DNA of 64,000 nt from Gamarada debralockiae. Its lineage: Eukaryota; Ascomycota; Leotiomycetes; Helotiales; Hyphodiscaceae. Shown here piece by piece: positions 47,480 to 58,850 of this stretch (its first letter is position 1; each line of letters begins with the position of its first letter). The notes beneath the pieces are model-generated. The model saw only the letters and a list, made by a program, of their open reading frames with translations, did no database searches and was not told the DNA's origin. The stretch is from assembly GCA_002803225.1 (NCBI GenBank), contig NXFV01001126.1, positions 1-64,000 of the forward strand. Reading direction: 5' to 3'. The position numbers were made by a program, and so were the translations under genes.

Positions 47480-48086
47480 GACTGCTGTCGAGATATAAGA
47501 CAGAGATATTGTCGAGAAGATGAATACATTGTTAAAGAGGTCGAAAGTTCATCAGGTGTCCCAAATCATTCAGCAGACAATCTAACTGCTAGTCTTTAAA
47601 TGATTACCCCGAGTTTTCGAGCGGGACCAATTTTCCATCGGGGACATCCGGACTAATAGGCAAGCTCCAAACCCGGGGGGTTCTTGGACGATTGCGGGGC
47701 GGCTCTGGTGGTTTGTTTTGAATTGCTTACTTTTTTCATCCGACGTTTTCCCGAGGATCACGGCCCGCTCTCCCTGAGAATCGCAACAGATATCAATGGC
47801 TTGTCCACTCTTGGTGTGCTATCGCTCAGTTTTGCGGGGATGGAGGAAGTTAATGGTGATCTAATTTCTGAATAGATGACTGTGAGAAACGGGTGAACTT
47901 CGGGTTATCCTAACCATGCATGTGACCTTCTCAAATGCCCCTGATTCGAGCACCAAACTCAAGTATATCAAAAATTTCCTCACATATACCTTTTTCTTTG
48001 AAATGAGATACGCATTGACATCGCGCCGTCCTTCCGTCAGACGTGCAACAAAACTTTTTGAAATTCGAAAATTGCTGCTCGATTGC
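47480..48086. other. Intergenic region between MFS and TYW4 genes
   Basis: Promoter of the MFS gene and 3' flank of TYW4. Nothing else is seen. Confidence 0.35.
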
Positions 48087-51000
48087 TCAGCAGGCTTTCT
48101 CCTCAAACTCTTTGACCAATCTCTGTAGATAGAATCTTCGAACGTCAGCCGGCAAGTTGTCAAAGGACCTGACAATTTTGGCGACATCCTGTCTCCCTTT
48201 CTCATATGCTCGCAAATCTCTATTTCCATACACATCCTTTCCTGCTGCGTAACCCGATTGTAAGTTGCGGAAGAATACATTCACCGCAACACTCATGCCG
48301 GAGGTAGGTAATGCAGTGTGAAGCCACAGAGACGGCAAGAAGAGCACATCACCAGGGTTGAGTAATGCTTCATGCGGATGAGTATTGCCGGGGATTGGTG
48401 TTTGACCGTCAAACACATTGATGCTCGAGCTTGAGGCGCCAGCTTCGAATTCAAGATGCTTGACATCGGAGGGAGGGAAAAGGACAAGCCGTTTCTGACC
48501 CTTGACTTGGCATAGTACGTTTGCCATGACCTGATAAATGTCAGCGGAGATAATGGACACAGGATGCGAACTTACATCGTAATGAAGCCACATAATCACG
48601 GGTCCAGAAATGCGGAGAGGGCAGCTGTGAGCATTTTCTGTGATCAGTGCTAGCTCAGGTGGTAGTCGAAAGTCATTGGCAATAGAAGGGAAATCTCTTG
48701 AGATATCAGCTGGGAGCTCTGTAGGCTTTTCGGCAGACAAAGACCTCAAGTACAGCTTCTCGCCTGCGTCGACTTGGTCAATGAATTCCCTAAACGTCTT
48801 TGTTGAGTAGGCAAAGTTCTTCGACTGAAAATTCATGTGTTGTGCTGTTGCTTCGTGAACAATCACCTCTTACTGTCAGCATAGTGTATCATTAAAACAA
48901 GCTATGTGAAGCTCACCTCTCGGTCAGCTCCGACATGCTCTCTGAGGTAGTTCGATGTCCAAAGATCAGTGCATGGGCCGAGGTCAAGCCCCTCCAGAAT
49001 AATAGGCTTCGCTGACTGAAGAATTCGATCAAAGTCAATAGAGGAGCCGATCCGCGTTCTTGGTACGCTAGCCATGGAGTCCACTGACACCGGGTGTGGC
49101 ATTTCTACAGGGAGCTCTGCTGGTCTTGCAGCAGCCACCGTATGCATGAATCTCCAACAGCACTTCGGAGATTCAACTGGACTGATGACTCCACCCTCCC
49201 CCGCGCCGTCCACTATCCGGAGTGTGTAGCAGCCACTGTTCCAGGATGTCCCGAACGAAAAACAAACTGCTGATCCGCCCATCAGAACCAAACAACTGCC
49301 CGTGGATACGACTGATGATCCGATGAGCAGCGGTCGTGGAACGGAACTAGACCTTCTGGATAGGACGGCCCGAGAGACCTTGACTTGACTGTCAATCAAG
49401 CAGATTTCATTCGACTCTTTGAGAATCTCATTTCTGCAAATGCCACCCACAACGAATGTGTTCCCTTGATGGTTGACAACATTTGCACCGAAACGAGCAA
49501 TAGTCATTGACAGGGTTTGCGAGCTGCTGGATGCTTTTGCGTAACGCTTGAATGTAATAATTGGTTTCTGAACGTTGAGGTCAACGCAATTTCTCAGAGC
49601 TTCCATGGGGTCCTGGAGCTGGTGGTTGCGCGAACCTAAAGTGCTTACCTGACCCGAAAGATTATGCAACTTCCATTCCCAGATATCCTCTAGCAACAGC
49701 GCATCATCTGACATTCCACCTGCCAGGAGACCGCTCCTTGATCCCGACGTATCTAGTGACCTTTCAGATGCTGTGAACGTTGCGCCGTGAGAAGGCGGCG
49801 GCTTTTCTCCTGGACCTTGGACACATTGCGTCCAACCCTGAGCTCTACTCCATATGTAGAAATCATTGCTTATGTCTCGTGAGTTGCTCTTCCCGGGAGC
49901 AATCAAAACATGGCCTTGGCCCAGATTCACGGCTCCATGGCGATATCGAGGATGGGGGAGATCATCTACCCGTTCCCAAATATCAAGCCATTTGTGATAG
50001 AGCCAACAATCTGCCAAAGCATTATCAGGCGATGTTCTGCCACCAACAAGCAGAGCTCCTGATTCTCCAATATCTGTTATTGTATGACACATCCGACTCG
50101 ATGGTGCAATAGAGGTTGATGGGGAGTTTGACGGCAAGACTCCCGGCAGGTCCGTGGCATAGACATCATAAGTACTCATCCTGGTATTCAATCCCATTCC
50201 TGCGAAGATGCCTACTCTGCCTTGAGTTCGGTTCGAGCCCTTGAGTGGCAAGACTGCCCCAAATCTTCGACATCCTTGTGTTTTTGGATTTTCGGAGTAT
50301 GCCATCTCGAGCTCCACAGAATGGACAACATTTCCATTTCCAGAACCATTGTCTGGGCATGGAGGGCCTTCATTACCGAACTCACAACCTTGCGTGGTTG
50401 CCGTGGTGTCTGCCACAAGCAGAAAATAATGGCAACCAAACAACGCAAATTCTTCCCATTCATCGAATGGCTCAAGAATGTCCAACAAAGTACGCTCTTG
50501 TGAGGTAATGAAATTCGAATCATTCCATAGCCGCCACAGATTGCGAGCCGAAGCCTTGCTCCAACCCAAACTTGTGAAGCGTTCCTCCTGGGCCAGCGTT
50601 GTTGGATATTTTTGAACGGCTCTTAAGGGAGTCTGTAACTTGCTGAAGTGTGCCATCATTGTTCGAGCAAAGGGATGTTCTATTCCATCAGGGAGAAGCT
50701 GTTCCAAGAGACAAAAGCGAGCTGTATCGTCAGCGCTGAAGCCGCGTTTCGTGAGGGATTCTTACCATCAGAAAGTTTGCCTGCCCACTCGATCAGAGCA
50801 TCCGCCGCCTCAACATTCATGTAAGTGATTGAAACTTCGGCTGTGAGAAGGACCAAACAGTTTTCAATATCAATAGCACTTGCCAGTGTTTGGTTAAGGA
50901 GTTCGAGATCCCTCAAGTCGCATCCTAGTTGTAGGTACTGATCACTACGAAGTAGTATGCTTCCTTCCAAAACTTCCAGATTTGTCAGGAATGAACTGAG

Positions 51001-51557
51001 TTCCTTCGTCGAGTTGACCATGTCTCTCTTCTTGATCATCAAGTCCTTGTAGTCGATGTCAATGAACTTTACACCATTACAGTGAGCTGGATATCTAGCG
51101 AGGCACTGCCAAGGGAGTGGATCACTGAATATTTGTCAGTCTATGTCCCCAAAAACTCGAACAACCCATCTTCTACTTACTACCCACAGCCCAGATTAAC
51201 CACAATTTTCTGTTTCGGAGATTCTTGCTCCAGAAATCGACGAACAACCTGATCTACTACCTTCATTCTAAGCCAATATCCTCGATTTATCAAAGGAGAC
51301 CTTCTCTGTGGCTTTTTGACAAAATAGCGGAAGAAATGAGGCTCGTTGGGGTAGTATAAACGTTCAACACTGCGTTTCGACACAATGCTGCTGTTATTGG
51401 TCTGTTGGAGTCAGTGAATTTGAACGATGTAAAATCCTCAGGTGATTTCTTGGCATTTCAATGAGAAACGTACACCCATGACTGAATCATCTTGTAATTG
51501 AGACTTGCTCTTGCACGGCATATGTGAACGGCAAGAACCCCCATTTCGAGGTCCCAT
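48087..51557 (-). CDS. ppm2: tRNA wybutosine-synthesizing protein 4 (TYW4/PPM2): methyltransferase-kelch-JmjC
   Basis: Six exons (51557-51474, 51401-51181, 51124-50766, 50721-48917, 48866-48576, 48530-48087) give 1067 residues. The N-terminal third is a leucine-carboxyl-methyltransferase-type domain, with [20 protein letters not shown], the SAM motif VNLGCGYDPLPW and FIDIDYKDL. The middle is a kelch propeller (repeated GG and W blades such as [15 protein letters not shown]-like words, MLLSG-free loops). The C-terminus is a JmjC domain (VIMWLHYD, then [19 protein letters not shown] and NVFF). The enzyme adds the last methyl and methoxycarbonyl groups to wybutosine at position 37 of tRNA-Phe. 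The acceptor of the fifth exon (TAAGAG) is weak and the exact junction there could differ. The gene is divergent from the Atg18-like gene. Confidence 0.93.
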
Positions 51558-51978
51558 TGCAAGCCAAGAAAGGAGAAAGGAAGTGGTGATGTTCAAGTCA
51601 CGAGAATTTAGTTACGGAAAATCTATGCTTTTTCATATATGACGCTAGTAAATTAAAGTGTGGTCAAAGCTTGGACAACCCGAATGCTGCCTTACAAGCG
51701 TCAGGCAGCGAACTGCGTTAGAGCTTAAGGCCTTTTTGCCCACCCCGCTATCAATTAACAACCTACATCGATCCACTACGATCAGGTCAATGTCCAAATG
51801 TCCGCACCAAAAGAGACACTGGCCTATGCTACAGCTTCCGATCGCTACTTATTCGCAAACTTGCCCCAAGAAAGTTGATACCGCCATCCGCGCCGTCCGA
51901 ATGGTTACCTGGGTGTAACTTTGTTCAACGACAGCTTAACCCGCGATTTGCTACTGGCTGTTGTCCAGCTACTACACA
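51558..51978. promoter_or_regulatory. Shared promoter region of TYW4 and Atg18-like genes
   Basis: There are 421 bases between divergent starts. No CCAAT or TATA box stands out. The region serves both genes unless the leader of one reaches into the other. Confidence 0.4.
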
Positions 51979-53454
51979 ATGGCTATGAACTTCGTCACAT
52001 TCAACCAGGACTACAGCTGCCTGGCAGTTGGTAACTATACATACACTCGAATGGCGGACCTCTGCTGACCTCCATGTAAAGGGACATCCAGAGGCTTCCG
52101 AATCTATCATACCGACCCCTTTGCGAAGATATTTAGTAGTAATGATGGAAATGTTGCGATTATTGAGATGCTGTTCTCAACATCACTGGTTGCCCTCATT
52201 CTCTCTCCACGGCATCTGGTTATTCAGAATACCAAGGTAGGAATTGACCGTGGCATTGCTTCCATAAGCTGTAATCTAGAGCCTTCTCTTAAGACGTATG
52301 CTAATTATTTGCTCTAGCGGTCCTCGATTATCTGCGAACTCACATTTCCTTCCGCAGTCCTTGCCGTAAGACTCAATCGAAAGCGACTTGCTGTTGTGCT
52401 GGAAGAAGAGATTTATCTGTATGATATTTCCAACATGACCCTCCTCTACACTATTGCGACATCACCAAATCCCAATGCTATTTGCGCTCTGGCCCCATCT
52501 TCCGAGAAGTGTTACCTAGCATACCCATTACCGAAACCAAGAGAGGATACGGGGGACAAACGGCCATCACACGCACCTCCACTGTCAACATATGTTGCGC
52601 CTACATCAGGGGAGGTTATGATATTTGATGCCTTCAAGCTGGAGGCTATGAATGTGGTGGAGGCGCATCGGGCACCGTTATCTTGCATTGCGTTAAACAA
52701 CGATGGAACTTTACTCGCGACTGCTTCAGAAACCGGAACGATCATAAGAGTCTTCTCTCTCCCGAGTGGGAATAAGCTATACCAATTCCGAAGAGGAACC
52801 TATCCATCGACTATCTACAGCATGTCCTTCAATTTGAGCTCAACGCTCCTCTGCGTCTCGTCCACGACCGACACGGTACACATTTTTCGACTAGCAGGAC
52901 CCGCATCGGCTCGACCTGATAGCCCAAAGTCCCCGACCAATAGATGGAGCCGTTCTATTAGCTATGACAGTGGTGCCGAGTCTCCCACTGCTGGAACTTC
53001 TCCTGGCAGTGAGGTAGCAGATGTTCCAGCCGTAGCACGCAAGCCAAGTGCGAGTTTCGGAAGTATGATTCGGAGGTCATCCCAATTTATGGGAAAGAGT
53101 GTTGCCGGAGTCGTTGGAGGTTATTTACCGCAATCGGTAACGGAAATGTGGGAGCCAATGAGGGATTTTGCCTTCATTAAGCTACCCAAAGGTGGTATGG
53201 GTCTCAATTCGACGGGAGGTCCACTGAGAAGTGTTGTTGCTATGAGTAGTAGCAGTCCACAAGTCATGGTGGTGACGAGTGATGGTGGATTCTATGTTTT
53301 CAGCGTCGACATGGAGAATGGTGGTGAAGGGGTCTTGGTGAAGCAATATTCGTAAGTGATCCGGCCCACCCATTCTTATCAACGGCTAACTTTTTGCAGA
53401 GTTCTCGACGGTGATGACAAACTCGATCAATCAGCTATCGACTACAATAATTGA
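51979..53454 (+). CDS. atg18: Atg18-like PROPPIN (PI3P/PI(3,5)P2-binding WD40 protein)
   Basis: Four exons (51979-52030, 52082-52236, 52318-53351, 53400-53454) give 431 residues. The protein is a seven-bladed propeller: [20 protein letters not shown] and RIYHTDPF open blade 1, followed by [17 protein letters not shown] and [20 protein letters not shown]. The lipid-binding FRRG lies at residues 226-229 in the usual place, next to [11 protein letters not shown] Ser-rich loop (about 290-345) before the last blade is typical. Atg18 binds phosphoinositides on the pre-autophagosomal membrane and the vacuole, and works with Atg2. HSV2/Atg21-type paralogues share the motif, but length and loop favour Atg18. 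The second ATG, six bases downstream, could also serve as start. Confidence 0.92.
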
Positions 53455-56400
53455 GGGATTGCGGGGTTTCTCTGTGCGTTAGGCGTCTGGTTGCGTTCCC
53501 TCACCCGCAGTCTTCTCGATCATAATTTCTGCAGTACTCCCAGCATTAGCAGCAGGCGTTTATATATTACGCTCCTCTACAGTTGAGCATTGCAATGAAT
53601 AACAATATTTCCTCAAAGTTCGGACTGGCAATGTTTCTCTGTGTCGAGAAGTTTGTCTGTCAGAACTCATTCGTCGGAGCGTCGAATCTGTGATTGGAAA
53701 GGGGAAGCAACCCCGCCGGAGTCGGTGCCGAAGGGGGGACCAAAGAATGGTCCAAGAGTTTGGAGCAAGCTAGGACACCCCCGGTGAGGATCAGACCCAA
53801 TGGGTCAGCCAAGCGTCCAGGTCACCGAATACAACATTTTCAGCTCCAAATTTCCCATTGCGCATGAACCACGAGGAATCAGAATAAGATCCCAAACACC
53901 CCAATAAGCCCACGTTTTGTTGTTGCGCAAGAAAATTGCAGCGATGGAATCACAAAAATGACCAATATGCGCACGGTTAATTAGAACCAACATTAATTCA
54001 AGCTTGTCTAGGGACCTAAGCCTTCCACATAAATGCCGGTGATGGCGTGGTCAATATTTTACGACGAAGGCTCTAGTCCTGAATCCTTCGTTTTCATAGC
54101 CTCACAGTAAAGTGTCGCTCCATTCTTGCAGGACATGGCCAGGCTTTCTGATTTCAACCATGCTCGTTGCTTGGAGATCTACATTGTTTCAAATCCTTAC
54201 ATCTTTGAATCTTGATTAAAATCCTACAGATCTATCTCGGGATACTTGGATTTATGCAGCGAGGATCCTACCAACGCTGGCTGGAAACTGGAGACTCAAG
54301 AAGCCTCGCCCAGCCTCGCTAGGAATATCGACCCCACGTTTTCGGTAGCTTGAGACTCATCCGGGATTTGAGGACCTGTGTTTTAGAAATCCGATTCGGG
54401 ATTTGAACGATTACGGGTGCAAAGTGACATGTATAAATACCTCCATAAAGCCAGATCTGCCTCAATGGAGGCGAATTCAAATGAGTAGTCAGGGATTGAA
54501 TCACATCAGGTACATCTAATTTATGAAGACCTGAGGGGTTTCTTCAATGGTAGTAAAGATAGATTGAATTATTTCATGATGCCTGGAGACGGGGGAATGT
54601 TTTACGTGAAAAAACATCAAACATGAAAGCAAAAGTCCTGAACACAGCCAGGCCTTAAATGAGACCAGGAGGCTTGGGAGCGATTACGTCTGATCTCTTG
54701 AGGTGCCAGGGATTTAAGCGCTGTCGCAGGCATGTAGAGGCCGTACTCCCGGTGACCTCGAGGAGGGGGAGGGACAGGGGCTTAGGGGCTTAGGGGCTTG
54801 TGTGAGCTGCAGAGTGATGAGAATCGTGCGTGCAGCTGGGATGCCAAAGCAATCTCCAAGTATTCAGGTACGTTGCCCCGGTACATCATTTAGAATTTCG
54901 TTTGCCGCAGAACAAAGTATCGAGAAATGATAGTAGGGAAGGTCATCAGCGTAAATTACTGATATTGCAACACAAATGTCATTATTTTTCGCTTCCAATG
55001 ATCACAATTGTACAAGTATTTGCACTAATATTTCATCGCACATTTACTAGTGACCCAACATCGTGGGCTCAATGTTGTTGTCAAAAGTCCGTCATCAGAA
55101 AGTTCGGGAAAAGCTATCAAAGATCACCGGTTTTAAGGACTAGAAGATGGCGCTTTCCAGATGGAAAGATACGATTGGGCTTGTCAACGGATCAGCCCCA
55201 TCTATCGCATCGCCCTATGGAGCTTGTATGGGTTCAGCATCGGTTCCAAGACCCAAAGAAATGCTGCGGCAAAATCTACCCCATTCGACAATTTTCAACG
55301 TCGATCCGTACTTTCAAAATCTCTGCACAAAATCTCGGAATCGTTCATGGTCATTGTCCTGGTCATTTGTCATGGTCACGCCATGTGGGTTAAATTGTCC
55401 CTGATGCAGTAGTGAACAATTTCAGCATCAACCCCACCATGATCATCTCGGTATGGATGAGGAGATATGAAATTGCGAATATGATATCAAATTTCAAATT
55501 TCAAGGCATTTGTTCAGCTTGGTGCGGAGTTAGGGGGTGGGTAATAAGGTACCTTGCGGAGGAGATACTCTACGGATGTACCCGAGTATTGAAGCAGCGA
55601 TTTAATAATATGGTCAAAGTCTAGCAAAATCAGGCACCCGGGTACCTGAGCACAGCAGTGGACCCTCATCCTCGGCCCCGAGTATATTGCGAGCATGATG
55701 TAAGGCTGGCCGACCAAGACCCAACTCGGATCGAATTATGGAAAACCATTTCAAAGGTTCGCGGATGGTAGATACAATACAATCAGATGGCTAGCCAGTG
55801 CTTTACAAGTATTGGCAGCCGCTGGATAGGAGGCCAGACCCGGCGATCTTAATGTTGGATTCGAGTTCCAAGACCGCATTTTTAACTGTTTGTTCAAGTA
55901 CCGACGATCAATTTGGCATAAAGACCAAAATGGGTTTGGACTGTTGGAATAACAAATAATTTTGGAAATCTTAGCTTCTGAGTCATGGTCATCATCAGAG
56001 GTGACGCGAAAGTATACGGATCAACACACGTTTCTTCGAATAACCTGCGCTAGTGAGGCTGTGCGTTGTGTTCGGACTTCTACGCGATCCAACCTATCCC
56101 TTCAGCGGTTATTTCAAACTTTGAGATCTTCCGGGGGCGGAGGCATCGCGTGTAAATTTTTTACGACAACGTGCCAATACCCTAACTAACGGCCTAGCTC
56201 GCGCTTTTTGGATTTCGCAGGTTTTGGACTCTTCACGGAAGCCACGCAAAAAAACAAAAACACCACACCCGCACCATGTACTCACTACCGAATAGTAGTT
56301 CGATCCCATGTATCCTTACATCTGAACAAATGCCAGGCTACTCATGTACTATACTTTCACTGGAAGAGGTAAGCCAAAAGCGGTATTATTACTCTCGTTG

Positions 56401-57441
56401 CGGAGGTAAACCACCCCGTTCCTCGCCCATCTCCCTGACTCTCTGACCCGCACTCACACACCGCAAGCCCCATATTTATTCCCAAGTTAGTTCTCCTAAG
56501 CACCTTAAAGCCCGTTCAAATTAAGCAACTACCAGAGCTACCTTACCTTCCAGGTCTAGTTACTTCTGGCCTTGTCGATAACTGAGGAAAATGTACTCGA
56601 TACTTTGCAACATGTCCAACAAGACCTCCTCCCCGGTCCCTTTCCCCTGTTCATATCACCCCCAGCCAGTCAGCAGCCTCTCTTCCACTCAAAGCTCTTG
56701 GCTGCTTTGGTCCCCGTCCACCTGGAACAGTCATCCGAGCAACCATATGCCAGCCTGCTCATCAGCAGTGGTGCCAGTAGCCAGTGGTCCATGCTCCCAA
56801 CCCGTTCCACGCCACCATTAACGAACCGGTCCTCCTCATGGCATGAACCCTGCCAGAGAACACTTCTGGTACCTTTGCATCGGGTTTTCCCACTAAGGCT
56901 CTTGACCTGCAGTCCTGCAGCCTGAACGGTCATTTGGACCTGTGCAAGGGTGGCTTGCCTTTTACCTACAGGTCCCACCTTCCCTTGATCTTCCTGAAAA
57001 GTCAAGCCCCCTTCGTCCTCTAGCACTGCCGGGACGAACTGAATTTACATTAGGCCCAATCTGTTTACATCTCGTTGCTCCATACTTTAGAGACCCTCAT
57101 CGCCTCTTCCTGCAAACAGGACTGCCTCTCAAATCCACATCGACCCTGTGAACTATTATTACTCTGTTGGAACTCAGATCCATCACGGCGTAGGACGCTC
57201 GTTGGAATCTCCCGGACTTCTGGCTCTTTAAAAGTGCCTCAACCCTCCTCCTCCCGCTTAATGTATCTTCTCATATGAGGTCACCAATCAGGCTGCTACT
57301 CCGAGAAGATTCACCACGTACCTCGTACTTGTCGATAAAGCCGTTGGATTTCGCAGCCTAGCCCCCAACCTTACGACTAGTCATCTCTGGTCCCTTCTTC
57401 CCTCGTACCTTATTTTATTTTTCTTCTCTATTCTTATCAAG
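53455..57441. other. Gene-poor 4-kb stretch; right part is probably the leader of the C2H2 gene
   Basis: No supported gene. At 54775-54800 the word GGGGCTTA is repeated three times in tandem. Frames near 54830-55400 have no recognisable content. From about 56400 the plus strand is pyrimidine-rich (CCTCC, TCTTCC) and contains several ATG-started short frames, among them 56591-56821. These features suggest a long transcribed leader with uORFs ahead of the C2H2 gene at 57442. Confidence 0.4.
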
Positions 57442-58850
57442 ATGGAGTTGACCCCACAATCCCGCTCACCTACATCACCATACCGATATACTTCAAACCC
57501 TCAGCCGCTCTATGAATATCCGTCACCAGCCCAGAGTGACTCACGATATCGTTCAACAGATTCTTTACAGGGCCTTGGACTCTATTCATGTCCAATGTCA
57601 GGATCCACTGTGGAAGAAGGTGGCTCGGTGACCCAGTCATCCTCAGCCACCAACAATTGGCCAACTACCGGCACTCTACTACAACGCACTGCATCAAGAT
57701 CTACTCAATCTACCCCCAACATCCTCTCAGCAGAGTATGATCCTTTTGCTCCATTCCATCCGGCAGTATCAGCTCCTTATAGCCATGATATATACACCAC
57801 GCAGGCCGCAGAAGTTGCCGTGCTTCCTGCTTCTCCAGTACCTTCGGGCAATACATCACAACGTTCATCATTCTCTTCTGCTCCCGCCTCAGAGATATTC
57901 ACCCAAGCGGGATCCATTCAATCTTACACTCCACGCATCAAGATGGAAGACCACGCGGACTATGTCACTGACCCCGACGGCATGATGTTGAGCTCACCCG
58001 AACTGAGCCATAGTCTTCTCGTCACCTCAGCCAGTTCGTACCCCGGAAGTCTTGAAGCAACCTTCTATCAGGATCAGAGCCCTTTGGCATGGCCAAAGGT
58101 AGACTACGGCGCTGCTCACGACCTTCCTTCCATCTCAAGCTTGCCAATCCCATCGTATGGCAGGCATTCTGAAAGCCAGGATCGAGTCGCACCTCATGAG
58201 CAACGAAAGACTCCTAGCACGATAGCACGGACGAGGCAACCTCGAAAGCTCACCACTAAGGAAGATGCAAACTTCCAATGCAACGTTAAAGGATGTGGCA
58301 AGCTCTTTGGCCGAAGCTACAACTTCAAAGCTCACATGGAGACTCATGATACGAGCCGAGAGTACCCATTCCCATGTCAAATGCAGGACTGTACCAAGAA
58401 GTTTGTGAGGAAAACGGACTTGCAGAGGCACCACCAGAGCGTTCACATGAAGCAACGGAATCACCGATGCGACTACTGCGGTAGGTACTTTGCCCGAAAG
58501 GATACACTCCGAAGGTAAGTCAAGTTCTCTATATACAGAGTCATTACATGCTAATAATAAACAGGCACATGGAGGACGGCTGCTCGAAGCGCTTCGACAT
58601 CGAAACGGTCGATTTCAGGCCTCAGAACTACAGCAATGGAGATGCAATGAAAGCTGCTGCGTCTCGCTCCACCGACAATCAGTCAAGACAGCCGTCGTAC
58701 AGTTCATCAGTTCATTATTCTCCACCTCCAGGAAGTTCAACAAGTCAAGGCGCGCATGACAGTCCTCTCACGTCAGCCCATGGTGCCTTTTTAGAGAGGC
58801 AAGACTACCTCACAGGAGACAACACGCAAGATCCAGTCTGGTCCAGTTGA
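57442..58850 (+). CDS. C2H2 zinc-finger transcription factor
   Basis: Two exons (57442-58514, 58565-58850) encode 452 residues. Residues 1-270 are Ser/Pro/Gln-rich and disordered, a likely activation region. Three fingers follow. Finger 1, CNVKGCGKLF..., spans 280-302 (C-x4-C-x12-H-x3-H). Finger 2, CQMQDCTKKF..., spans 312-335 (C-x4-C-x12-H-x4-H). Finger 3, CDYCGRYFARKDTLRRHMED, spans 343-364 and ends in Cys instead of His. The intron cuts finger 3 after LRR and is a clean GT...AG of 50 bases. The C-terminal tail is Ser-rich. This finger set occurs in fungal developmental regulators, but I do not recognise a named orthologue. The start was chosen because the ATG follows a CAAG context and the frame upstream is closed. 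Confidence 0.88.

Noticed and set aside
54830..55393. 187-codon plus-strand frame
   Set aside because: It starts with GTG rather than ATG, is rich in Cys/His/Trp typical of random frames, and overlaps two other open phases.
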